From positions 1 through 7,799 of the forward strand of contig DKBO01000014.1 in NCBI GenBank assembly GCA_002448975.1: a stretch of DNA of 7,799 nucleotides, written 5' to 3'. Made by a program: the position numbers and the translations under genes. This document shows, in pieces, positions 1-5,241 of this stretch; within the stretch, counting starts at the first letter, position 1; every line of letters starts with the position of its first letter. Below the pieces are notes generated by a model. It was given only the letters and a program-made list of their open reading frames with translations. It had not been told where the DNA came from and did not search any database. Source of the DNA: Nitrospiraceae bacterium UBA6898. Lineage in GTDB: Bacteria > Nitrospirota > Thermodesulfovibrionia > Thermodesulfovibrionales > UBA6898.

Positions 1-318
1 TCCGGTAAACCCGGGGGGATTCACCTCATTATCATAGCTACCTTTTCCGTTCCAATTTCTTTTATGACCGGCATTATTGAGTGGAAGCAGAAATACAAGG
101 GAGTTAAAGTCAGAATTTTCAGCAGGAAGCAAGTTTTGGGGCTGGTTTTATTAGGAATAGGGATTACCTGTAGCCTTTGGTACGGTTACCATCCTGACGT
201 GTTAAAAAATGCGGGAGGATTGCGCATCGTTTTTCTTGTCTTAAACCTTGCTATCTTACCAAATGTCATTTATCTTGGGTATTTAGGTGGCAAACTTGTT
301 TTTGGCGGTACCCACTGA
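1..318 (+). CDS. Small integral membrane protein, DUF2231-like, 5' end outside window
   Basis: The reading frame is open from base 1, so the gene begins upstream; 105 codons and a TGA stop are visible. A methionine at base 64 is internal and unlikely to be the true start, because the residues before it already form a hydrophobic helix (about residues 8-25). Two further hydrophobic segments follow, about residues 45-62 and 76-94. The pattern of a helix ending in TGIIEW, a basic loop, then two helices closing with YLGGKLVF resembles the DUF2231 family of small multi-helix inner-membrane proteins, which often end in a GG-LV motif. The family's function is not settled; some members resemble b-type cytochrome membrane domains. 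The ferritin-like gene follows 39 bases downstream and is probably in the same operon, hinting at a redox or metal role. The family call rests on pattern only. Confidence 0.55.
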   Translation, partial: SGKPGGIHLIIIATFSVPISFMTGIIEWKQKYKGVKVRIFSRKQVLGLVLLGIGITCSLWYGYHPDVLKNAGGLRIVFLVLNLAILPNVIYLGYLGGKLVFGGTH

Positions 319-357
319 AGATGTTCGGTTCCCAAAAGAAAGAAAGGAGTTGAAGAT

Positions 358-615
358 ATGGAAGAAAAAAAAATAAAGGAGCAAATAAAGGAACTAGAGG
401 AACGAATGGAGGCGTTGATTATAGCAGTTCCAAAGGAGGATGCAGCATATCATTTTTACTTAGATCTAGCTCATACCACACAACACGAGGGAACACGCAA
501 AATGTTCTTAAAACTTGCCGATCAGGAGATTGAACATAAACACAATCTGGAAAAGTTTGTTGAAGAAATTCAACAAGAACTGATAAGGCTAAAAGCTCTA
601 AAGCAGAAGGGATAA
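358..615 (+). CDS. Half-size ferritin/rubrerythrin-like diiron protein, 85 aa
   Basis: The start is well supported: an AAGGAG Shine-Dalgarno sequence at 344-349 lies 8 bases before the ATG. The protein is almost entirely helical. An N-terminal charged, coiled-coil-like stretch (about residues 2-22) is followed by a ferritin-type helix containing E27 and FYLDLA. A second helix carries KMFLKLADQE with E57 and H60, forming the E...ExxH ligand set of one half of a diiron site. Rubrerythrins have two such halves in about 140 residues; here there is only one, so a diiron centre would need a dimer, as in encapsulated ferritins. The 30-residue spacing E27-E57 fits rubrerythrin-like and encapsulated-ferritin families. 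No rubredoxin CxxC domain or obvious encapsulin-targeting tail is present. The likely role is iron binding or peroxide/oxygen defence in the cytoplasm, by inference only. It follows the DUF2231-like gene by 39 bases. Confidence 0.75.
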   Translation: MEEKKIKEQIKELEERMEALIIAVPKEDAAYHFYLDLAHTTQHEGTRKMFLKLADQEIEHKHNLEKFVEEIQQELIRLKALKQKG

Positions 616-948
616 TTTTCTTTTCTAAGCTGTTTTTTTATCGCAATGCTTATTCATCATATTTTTCTGTTTTGTACTCGTTCATCGCTGGAGTTGAGAA
701 GTGATATTCCTTCCTGAAGGCTTGCGTCGGAGGACCTGACCGACTAATGAAGGTTTCTTTTGGTAATTGATGCCATCTGCCAAATTCTACGGATTATACG
801 AAGTGCGCCTTTAGTCTTTATTACCAGATTATACGAAATACCCTTTTTATTCCCGCCCGATGTTATTGGTTTTCTGTTCACTCAGAGAGTTTATTATGAT
901 ATATTTTGACCAATGAATCAGAAAACCGTAAGTTCGTATAGTAAATTG
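616..948 (+). other. Non-coding stretch between the ferritin-like gene and the cassette
   Basis: I find no credible gene in these 333 bases on either strand. There is a T7 run at 633-639 shortly after the ferritin-like stop, but no convincing stem before it. A small stem-loop occurs at 726-744 (GTCGG and CCGAC arms with an inner AGG/CCT pairing). The right half holds the TATACGAA repeats and a nested inverted repeat, described separately. No integron integrase gene or recognisable fragment of one is visible, although this is where one might lie if the cassette sat in a complete integron. Confidence 0.6.
792..940. repeat. TATACGAA direct and inverted repeats enclosing a GGTTTTCTG/CAGAAAACC palindrome
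   Basis: GATTATACGAA occurs exactly twice, at 792-802 and 827-837, with start points 35 bases apart. The inverse TTCGTATA occurs once at 933-940, just before the cassette boundary. Nested between the second copy and the inverse copy are GGTTTTCTG (868-876) and CAGAAAACC (919-927), a perfect 9-base inverted repeat with a 42-base loop. The region could bind a repressor or a recombinase or be a decayed recombination site. The sequence does not decide between these. Confidence 0.5.
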
Positions 949-1577
949 TTGTGCACTGAAATAATAACAAAATGATACCCAGCGATCCCACTCTCCAAAA
1001 CTTTGCATTGATCTGGCGTTTTAGCGATGCGGACAAATACACCCAGCTGTCTACAGATGAATTTAATCGTTTTCATCCTGTTCTGCAAAGTGAAAGTCTC
1101 AAGCTATGGGAAAAATATGTTTATCCCAGTTCACAACTTCACGAACACCATCTTTGTCAGCTTTATGCTCAGAAGCTCATTCAGTGGCCCGAGGGCCAAT
1201 CGTTTAAATTCAATCAAGAAAATATAGATCAAAGAGTATTATCTATACTGAGACAACAAATTCCGGCAACTGAGGCATCTTTAGTTTTTATTTTTTTGGG
1301 GTGCTACGGTTTGCGTAAAAACTGACTGGGGCTTATTGTTAAACCATTGGGACGATTTTTGTTATCCCAGTGATGATAGCAATGTAATCGTACTACCAGG
1401 TATCGATAAGGCAACAGTTTTTATCGAAGACATATGGCACATACTACCAAGAAAAGGTGACAAAACGGTTTTTGCAAAAAAATAGAGGAATTGCACAACA
1501 AATGCATCCAGCCGAGTGGGAATAAACGTGGTTTCATTTTCATCCGTCCTCTGTGGCCCACCGGCTGATGCTTCACG
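949..1577 (+). mobile_element. Single integron gene cassette, 629 bp, no integrase in window
   Basis: The left boundary is the core-like site GTTGTGC (948-954). The inverse core at the other end, GCACAAC (1493-1499), is its exact reverse complement, which is the rule for a cassette's own two ends. Cutting between G and TT at both cores gives a cassette running from T949 to G1577. One ORF begins 23 bases inside the left end and stops 7 bases before the attC, the compact layout normal for cassettes. There is no clear Shine-Dalgarno or promoter, also typical. The left core departs from the GTTRRRY consensus at one position. No attC is recognisable upstream and no integrase gene is visible, so it may be a single cassette inserted at a secondary site, or the remnant of an array. 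It is AT-richer than the genes to the right. Confidence 0.72.
972..1485 (+). pseudogene. Cassette-borne ORF of unknown function, frameshifted at a T7 run
   Basis: Frame one runs 117 codons from the ATG to a TGA at 1323-1325. The reading frame with sensible protein continues in another frame: skipping one T in the T7 run (1291-1297) joins residues 1-108 to 62 further codons ending at TAG 1483-1485, giving about 170 residues. The joined product has WRFSDADKY near residue 15, a later LWEKYV, and after the junction WGLLLNHWDDFCYPSDDSN, a region rich in aromatic and acidic residues that looks conserved. Its layout loosely recalls the DUF2947 family, but I cannot confirm this. No signal peptide, membrane helix or catalytic motif is evident. 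The start is the first ATG after an in-frame stop at 957-959, with no Shine-Dalgarno. The shift may be a real mutation, a homopolymer sequencing error, or slippage on T7. It is the only gene of the inferred cassette. Confidence 0.65.
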
Positions 1578-1583
1578 TTCCCA
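1493..1583 (+). repeat. Integron attC recombination site
   Basis: In order: inverse core GCACAAC (1493-1499); spacer AAAT; left arm GCATCCAGCCGAGTGGG (1504-1520); a variable 36-base loop; right arm CCCACCGGCTGATGC (1557-1571); spacer TTCAC; and GTTCCCA (1577-1583) in the core position. The arms pair at 15 positions, leaving exactly two unpaired bases, C1509 and A1515, all on the left arm. On the bottom strand these are an extrahelical G and T, the hallmark by which IntI integrases recognise folded attC sites. The unpaired spacers of 4 and 5 bases correspond to the unpaired central spacer. The AAC/GTT pair closes the outer stem. The right-hand core deviates from GTTRRRY after GTT, because those bases belong to whatever follows the cassette. 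Confidence 0.8.
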
Positions 1584-1716
1584 TCCGGCGCTGCGCGCCG
1601 AATGGGAATCCCGGCGGTAAGCGGCTGACTGCCTGCTTCTCTCGGCGCGCAACGCGCCTTCGAGAACCAGGCAGTCAAGACGGACACGCCCTAACGGGCG
1701 GCGGCTTAACTGCCGC
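1578..1716. repeat. Cluster of four GC-rich stem-loops
   Basis: Stem 1 (1578-1608): TTCCCAT/ATGGGAA, one C-A mismatch, then CGGCGC/GCGCCG around a TGC loop. Stem 2 (1627-1676): GACTGCCTG/CAGGCAGTC, inner TTCTC/GAGAA and GGCGCG/CGCGCC around a CAA loop. Stem 3 (1687-1700): CGCCC/GGGCG with loop TAAC. Stem 4 (1701-1716): GCGGC/GCCGC with loop TTAACT. No T-run follows, so these are not ordinary terminators. The density of palindromes suggests a dispersed repeat of the REP/MITE kind or a recombination target. Bases 1717-1828, between this cluster and the CAP gene stop, show nothing I can identify, including no clear terminator for the minus-strand gene. Confidence 0.65.
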
Positions 1717-1828
1717 ATTAAACCTTCCTTTCGGTATTCCTCACTTTTCGCTTGCCATCGATTTTGCGTCATTGTAGGTGAAGTCAACAAAAGAATACTG
1801 GCTAAATCAGATCACGAGCGCCTTCGTC

Positions 1829-2452
1829 TCAGCAGAAGTTCTCGGTCACGTAGACCTTGCCGTCGTCAGATACAGCGATGCCGATGCCTTGCCGCTTGAA
1901 GTACGAGGTAAGAATATTCTCCCGGTGGCCCCTGCTCTGCATCCAGCGCTTCACCACCGAAGCCGCGATCTCGTCCTCGCTGTTCCAATCATAGGACGGG
2001 ACACCGTTGCGGTATACGACCGAGGAGTAGAGGTTGTCCTGGGCTATGTTCTCCGCACCGAGACAGGTTTCATTGCCATTGCGGAGCTTGCACACAAAAC
2101 CTCCTGCCTTGTAACGTTCTATGAATGACCTGCCGTCAGGGTCATTATGGGAAAAAAACCTTCTTTCCACCATGTCCCTGCTATAGCCGCGCGCTATCCT
2201 GTTCAGGCTCTCATTCCAGGAAAGGCTTGCAAGACCCTTTTTTTTCCGTTCCGCGTTGATCAGGCCATGGATCTTCCTCTCCAGCCGCCCGATATCGACA
2301 TTATGCTTCTTTCCGTCAGACCGGGAGGTCGAAGCAGTGTTCCGCGCCTTTGACGGCACATCCCGCGCAGCACCGCCAACGTTCAGGATGAAGAGCATTG
2401 CGAAGCCCAGAACTGCGCATGTAATACCGTAGAACACCTTTTTCATCGGCAT
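1829..2452 (-). CDS. Secreted CAP/SCP-domain (PF00188-type) protein, 207 aa
   Basis: I place the start at the ATG complementary to 2450-2452 (MPMKK...), because GGAAAGGG (complement of 2459-2466) lies 6 bases before it; a longer frame from 2536 would add 28 residues with no ribosome site and would put the signal peptide inside. Residues 1-29 form a signal peptide: basic start, hydrophobic core about 7-25, then GGAA. The linker to about residue 55 is polar and low in complexity. The CAP domain (about 58-207) shows LINAERKKKGL, SLSWNESLNRIA, FFSHND with H102, GAENIA with E134, RGHRENIL with H176 and terminal YVTENFC, so the conserved cavity residues are kept. C121, C130 and C207 may form a disulfide. 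It acts in the periplasm or outside the cell. Bacterial members have varied or unknown substrates, so no specific activity is claimed. It is divergent from the phosphofructokinase gene. Confidence 0.88.
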   Translation of the reverse strand: MPMKKVFYGITCAVLGFAMLFILNVGGAARDVPSKARNTASTSRSDGKKHNVDIGRLERKIHGLINAERKKKGLASLSWNESLNRIARGYSRDMVERRFFSHNDPDGRSFIERYKAGGFVCKLRNGNETCLGAENIAQDNLYSSVVYRNGVPSYDWNSEDEIAASVVKRWMQSRGHRENILTSYFKRQGIGIAVSDDGKVYVTENFC

Positions 2453-2466
2453 AGCATACCCTTTCC

Positions 2467-2481
2467 GGCAGGTTGCCTGCC
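2467..2481 (-). promoter_or_regulatory. Stem-loop abutting the CAP gene ribosome-binding site
   Basis: GGCAGG (2467-2472) and CCTGCC (2476-2481) form a perfect 6-pair stem with a TTG loop. On the minus-strand transcript it ends directly next to the Shine-Dalgarno sequence at 2459-2466. It could influence translation of the CAP gene, or act as a small operator in the divergent promoter region. Neither role is shown. Confidence 0.3.
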
Positions 2482-2484
2482 TCT

Positions 2485-2511
2485 TTGCAAATCGCCCCGG
2501 TATGGTATAAA
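2485..2511 (+). promoter_or_regulatory. Candidate sigma-70-type promoter for the phosphofructokinase gene
   Basis: TTGCAA (2485-2490) is followed after a short 15-base spacer by TATAAA (2506-2511), which is preceded by TGG as in extended -10 promoters. The start codon lies 40 bases downstream with a good AGGAGG at 2541-2546. An inverted repeat, TATGGTA (2501-2507) and TACCATA (2531-2537), overlaps the -10 region and could be an operator. The short spacer lowers confidence. Confidence 0.4.
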
Positions 2512-2551
2512 CTTCACGGTATATATAACCTACCATATTCAGGAGGGTTTC

Positions 2552-3766
2552 ATGGCACCGATAAAAAGGATAGGGATTATCACCAGTGGGGGCGACTGCG
2601 GCGGCCTGAACGCAGTCATCAAAGGCGTTGCCAGAGAGGCATACGCCCTGGGTATCGAGTCGGTCGTCATACCGAACGGCTATGCAGGGCTCTACAACCT
2701 TGTGGAACTGCCTGAAGTCGTATATCTCAATGCTGAGCGCGTCAGCCGCATCGAGGCATCACTTGCAGGATCAGAGGCAGGCCATTCTCGGGTAAAGATC
2801 AGCAAGATCAAGGACGACAAGAAGTATGACCGCATCAAGGACGGACTCAAGAAGTTCGGCATCGATGCGCTCGTAATAAGCGGCGGTGACGACACCGGCA
2901 GCGTTGTGGTCGACCTTACTTCTCATGGCATTCCCTGCATCCATGTACCGAAAACCATGGACCTCGATCTTCAGCCGTACAGCGTCGGCGGTGATTCGTC
3001 TATCAACAGGATCGCGGTATTCACACGCGACCTCAAGACAACAGGACTGAGCCACAACCGCGTGCTGGTCATCGAGGTATTCGGAAGATATGTGGGCCAT
3101 ACGGCGCTCCGCGGCGGCATCGGCGCTGAGGCGGATTGCATACTCATCCCGGAGATACCGGTAGATTTCGATGTTGTCTACGACCATATGAAAACAACCT
3201 ATTTCGGCCGGGTCATGAGAAGTGATGTAAGGGCCGGGACCTATATCATTGTCGTTGCAGAGGGCCTGAAGAACGCAAACGGCGAGATGCTCTATGACGA
3301 GTCTGCGGGCGTGGACGCCTTCGGCCATAAGAAGCTTGCCGGTGCAGGCAAATTTGTCCGGCAGCAGCTCGAAAAAAGACTCAAGACAGACCCCCAGGTC
3401 GCCGACTTCATGAAACAGTCCGGCATGTATGCACCGGGGGTGTATGAGATCCCTGAAGTGCGGGAAGTAACACCAGGCCACCTTGTTCGCTGCGGCGGGT
3501 CCTCTGCCTATGACGTGAACTTCGGGTACAAGACCGGGGCTGCGGCGGTGTTTCTCCTCATCAGCGGCAAGGGAGGGGTCACCGTGGTGAATGTCGATGG
3601 AGACCGGATTTATTTTGAGGAGACCTCCGAAGCCATAAAACGGCGGGAAGTAGACATACTGGAGATCTCGCTCTATGAAAGCCTCGGCACCTGCTTCGGC
3701 AGGAAAGCCGAAACGTATGCCTATACGTTTGTTGAGGTAAAGGACAAGATCGTACGGCATCTGTAA
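2552..3766 (+). CDS. pfp: 6-phosphofructokinase, probably pyrophosphate-dependent, 404 aa
   Basis: It phosphorylates fructose 6-phosphate to fructose 1,6-bisphosphate in cytoplasmic glycolysis; the PPi-using type is reversible. The start has AGGAGG 5 bases upstream. The N-terminal GITSGGD-type loop reads TSGGDCGGLNAVIKG (residues 11-25). SGGDD (110-114) has Asp where ATP enzymes have Gly (GGDGS), and PKTMDLDL (133-140) has Lys where ATP enzymes have Gly (PGTIDND); both changes mark PPi-dependent enzymes. D137 is the expected catalytic Asp. GGDSSINR, FGRYVGHTALRGG (177-189), AEGL (236-239) and PGHLVRCGG (308-316, with H310 and R313 for substrate phosphate) follow in family order. Unusually, the Asn of TIDND is Leu (L138). 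The length is slightly above short PPi enzymes and fits one catalytic domain with a C-terminal extension. A likely terminator follows, so it is probably monocistronic. The phosphoryl donor is inferred. Confidence 0.9.
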   Translation: MAPIKRIGIITSGGDCGGLNAVIKGVAREAYALGIESVVIPNGYAGLYNLVELPEVVYLNAERVSRIEASLAGSEAGHSRVKISKIKDDKKYDRIKDGLKKFGIDALVISGGDDTGSVVVDLTSHGIPCIHVPKTMDLDLQPYSVGGDSSINRIAVFTRDLKTTGLSHNRVLVIEVFGRYVGHTALRGGIGAEADCILIPEIPVDFDVVYDHMKTTYFGRVMRSDVRAGTYIIVVAEGLKNANGEMLYDESAGVDAFGHKKLAGAGKFVRQQLEKRLKTDPQVADFMKQSGMYAPGVYEIPEVREVTPGHLVRCGGSSAYDVNFGYKTGAAAVFLLISGKGGVTVVNVDGDRIYFEETSEAIKRREVDILEISLYESLGTCFGRKAETYAYTFVEVKDKIVRHL

Positions 3767-3778
3767 TACCCTGCTGAG

Positions 3779-3819
3779 AAAAGCGGCGCGCGCGTCCCGG
3801 GATTTTTCGCCTCTTTTTT
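3779..3819 (+). terminator. Probable rho-independent terminator after the phosphofructokinase gene
   Basis: AAAAGCGGCG (3779-3788) pairs with CGCCTCTTTT (3808-3817) at nine of ten positions, and the 3' arm runs into a T6 tract (3814-3819). The loop contains a CCCGGG palindrome. It lies 13 bases after the TAA stop. The A/T-rich base of the stem and the 19-base loop make it less than ideal. Confidence 0.5.
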
Positions 3820-3846
3820 CGGACCGTGTCCGACCTGTGCTAAGAT
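3819..3846 (+). promoter_or_regulatory. Palindrome and extended -10 element just before the yihY-like gene
   Basis: TCGGAC (3819-3824) and GTCCGA (3828-3833) form a perfect 6-pair inverted repeat with loop CGT. It is followed by TGC-TAAGAT (3838-3846), a good extended -10 element, but no convincing -35 is present. The start codon comes only 7 bases after the hexamer, so a transcript from here would be nearly leaderless. Position suggests a promoter with an overlapping operator, but this is inference. Confidence 0.33.
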
Positions 3847-3853
3847 TGAAGCA

Positions 3854-5197
3854 ATGGCAAACATCGGCCAGAAGATAGACGCATTCTTTACCAAAAAGCT
3901 CTGGAAAACAGACAGCGAATCTGCCGGCAAGGGGACTCCTCTGAAGATCAGGGCCGTTCGCCTCCTGTACATCCTTTTCATAGGTCTTACGGATGAACAG
4001 CTTATCCTGCGGGCTATGAGCCTTGTCTATACGACCCTCCTTTCGATTGTCCCGCTCCTGGCCGTAAGCTTCTCCGTGTTAAAGGCCTTCGGCGTCCATA
4101 CGCGTTTTCTTATCTTCCTCTACTATTTCCTCGAACCGCTGGGGCAGAGCGGCCTGGACATCTCCATGAAGATCATCGGGTTTGTAGAAAACGTCAAGAT
4201 CGGCGTACTGGGGTCCATCGGCCTTTCCGTTCTCGTCTATACGGTCCTGTCCATGGTCCAGAAAATCGAAAGTGCCCTGAATTATATCTGGAATATCAAG
4301 GGGACTCGGGGGTTTTCCCAGCGTTTCAGCAATTACATGAGCGTCCTGCTCATAGGGCCGGTCCTCATCTTTTCGGCCATCGGCATCACGGCGTCGCTGA
4401 TGAGCAGTTCGATCATGCAGAAGCTCATGACGGTCCACCTGCTCGGGTTCATCATCTACGCTGTCAGCAGGATCATGCCCTACCTGTTAATCAGTACCGC
4501 CTTTACCCTGATCTACATCTTTCTGCCCAATACGCGCGTACGCTTCCGGGCAGCACTGACGGGAGGCATTGCAGCCGCGGTCCTCTGGCAGACGATCGGC
4601 TGGATTTTTACCTCTTTCATTACGACATCTGCGCACTACTCGGCCATTTATTCAGGATTTGCGACGCTAATCCTGTTCCTTATCTGGCTCTACTGGAACT
4701 TCCTGACCCTGCTCATCGGCGCCAGGATATCGTTCTTTGCCCAGCATCCCCAGCTGCTTGACGTCGAAGGCAGGGTCCCTGTCCTGAGCGGGAGAACGAG
4801 AGAAAAGCTTGCGCTCGCTATCATGTTCCTTGTCGGCCGCAGCTTCCATGAGAATGGACAGCCGTGGGAGTTCGATTCTCTTACTCAGCGGTTGGGTATA
4901 CCTGCCGACCTCGTTCAGCAGGTCCTTTCCATCCTCGAAGAAAAAGGGCTGCTGGTGACGACGAGCAGCGAACCGGCGGCATATCTCCCTGCGAAAGATC
5001 TCGGGATCATAACCCTGAATGAGGTCATATCCGCCGTAAGGACCGCGGGAGAGGAGATCCATATTTCGGGGAAGGCCGCTGCTTCCGGCACGGCTGTGGA
5101 TGGCATCATGAAAGGCATTGATGATGCCATCGCCGAATCCTTGGAAAGACGGACGCTGCACGATCTCGTCTTGGCAGCAGATGTAACAGGCGCCTGA
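3854..5197 (+). CDS. yihY: YihY/BrkB-family inner-membrane protein with C-terminal winged-helix-like domain, 447 aa
   Basis: This family was once called ribonuclease BN, a name now considered wrong for it; the members are polytopic membrane proteins of uncertain function. About six membrane segments are visible: roughly residues 55-78, 114-135, 160-184, 193-224, 233-256 and 264-292. Family motifs are AMSLVYTTLLSIVPLLAV (54-71) and HYSAIYSGFATLILFLIWLY (261-280) ending in LLIGARI. After residue 310 comes a soluble part. Residues about 315-370 have a helix-turn-helix/winged-helix look (FDSLTQRLGIPADLVQQVLSILEEKGLL region), a layout seen in longer YihY proteins. The 40-residue N-terminal extension is polar. 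No strong Shine-Dalgarno precedes the ATG; GAAG at 3848-3851 is the best candidate. The AsmA-like gene follows 44 bases downstream on the same strand. Confidence 0.88.
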   Translation: MANIGQKIDAFFTKKLWKTDSESAGKGTPLKIRAVRLLYILFIGLTDEQLILRAMSLVYTTLLSIVPLLAVSFSVLKAFGVHTRFLIFLYYFLEPLGQSGLDISMKIIGFVENVKIGVLGSIGLSVLVYTVLSMVQKIESALNYIWNIKGTRGFSQRFSNYMSVLLIGPVLIFSAIGITASLMSSSIMQKLMTVHLLGFIIYAVSRIMPYLLISTAFTLIYIFLPNTRVRFRAALTGGIAAAVLWQTIGWIFTSFITTSAHYSAIYSGFATLILFLIWLYWNFLTLLIGARISFFAQHPQLLDVEGRVPVLSGRTREKLALAIMFLVGRSFHENGQPWEFDSLTQRLGIPADLVQQVLSILEEKGLLVTTSSEPAAYLPAKDLGIITLNEVISAVRTAGEEIHISGKAAASGTAVDGIMKGIDDAIAESLERRTLHDLVLAADVTGA

Positions 5198-5229
5198 TCC
5201 CCGCTCTACCCATTTCCCTGTTCTGCAGG

Positions 5230-5235
5230 TAAAAT
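5230..5235 (+). promoter_or_regulatory. TAAAAT hexamer immediately upstream of the AsmA-like start
   Basis: TAAAAT lies 6 bases before the first of two tandem ATG codons and overlaps an in-frame TAA. It resembles a -10 element but has no clear -35. It could be a second promoter giving a nearly leaderless mRNA, or chance. The AsmA-like gene may instead be read through from the yihY-like gene. Confidence 0.2.
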
Positions 5236-5241
5236 GGGACT

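Noticed and set aside
616..645. Terminator after the ferritin-like gene
   Set aside because: A T7 run is present, but no stem of useful length precedes it.
792..837. CRISPR-like repeat
   Set aside because: Only two 11-base copies are present, with no third at the same spacing. They are too short and too few, and no cas gene is visible.
792..940. A loxP-like site
   Set aside because: The TATACGAA half-site resembles a Cre-binding arm, but no two inverted copies are separated by an 8-base spacer. The inverse copy is 95 bases away.
820..954. A second, upstream attC ending at GTTGTGC
   Set aside because: There is no AAC-bearing inverse core at the right distance, and the nested inverted repeats are asymmetrically spaced, unlike attC arms.
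1553..1777. 74-codon plus-strand ORF over the palindrome cluster
   Set aside because: Its composition reflects the stem-loops, there is no Shine-Dalgarno sequence, and it lacks any domain-like pattern.
1362..1790. 142-codon minus-strand ORF and an overlapping 88-codon one
   Set aside because: They run across the cassette gene's 3' end, the attC and the hairpin cluster. The translations are arginine-rich products of palindromic DNA with no ribosome site or protein-like pattern.
2771..3760. 329-codon minus-strand ORF
   Set aside because: It lies wholly opposite the phosphofructokinase gene, whose family motifs are unmistakable. It is a shadow frame of GC-rich coding DNA.
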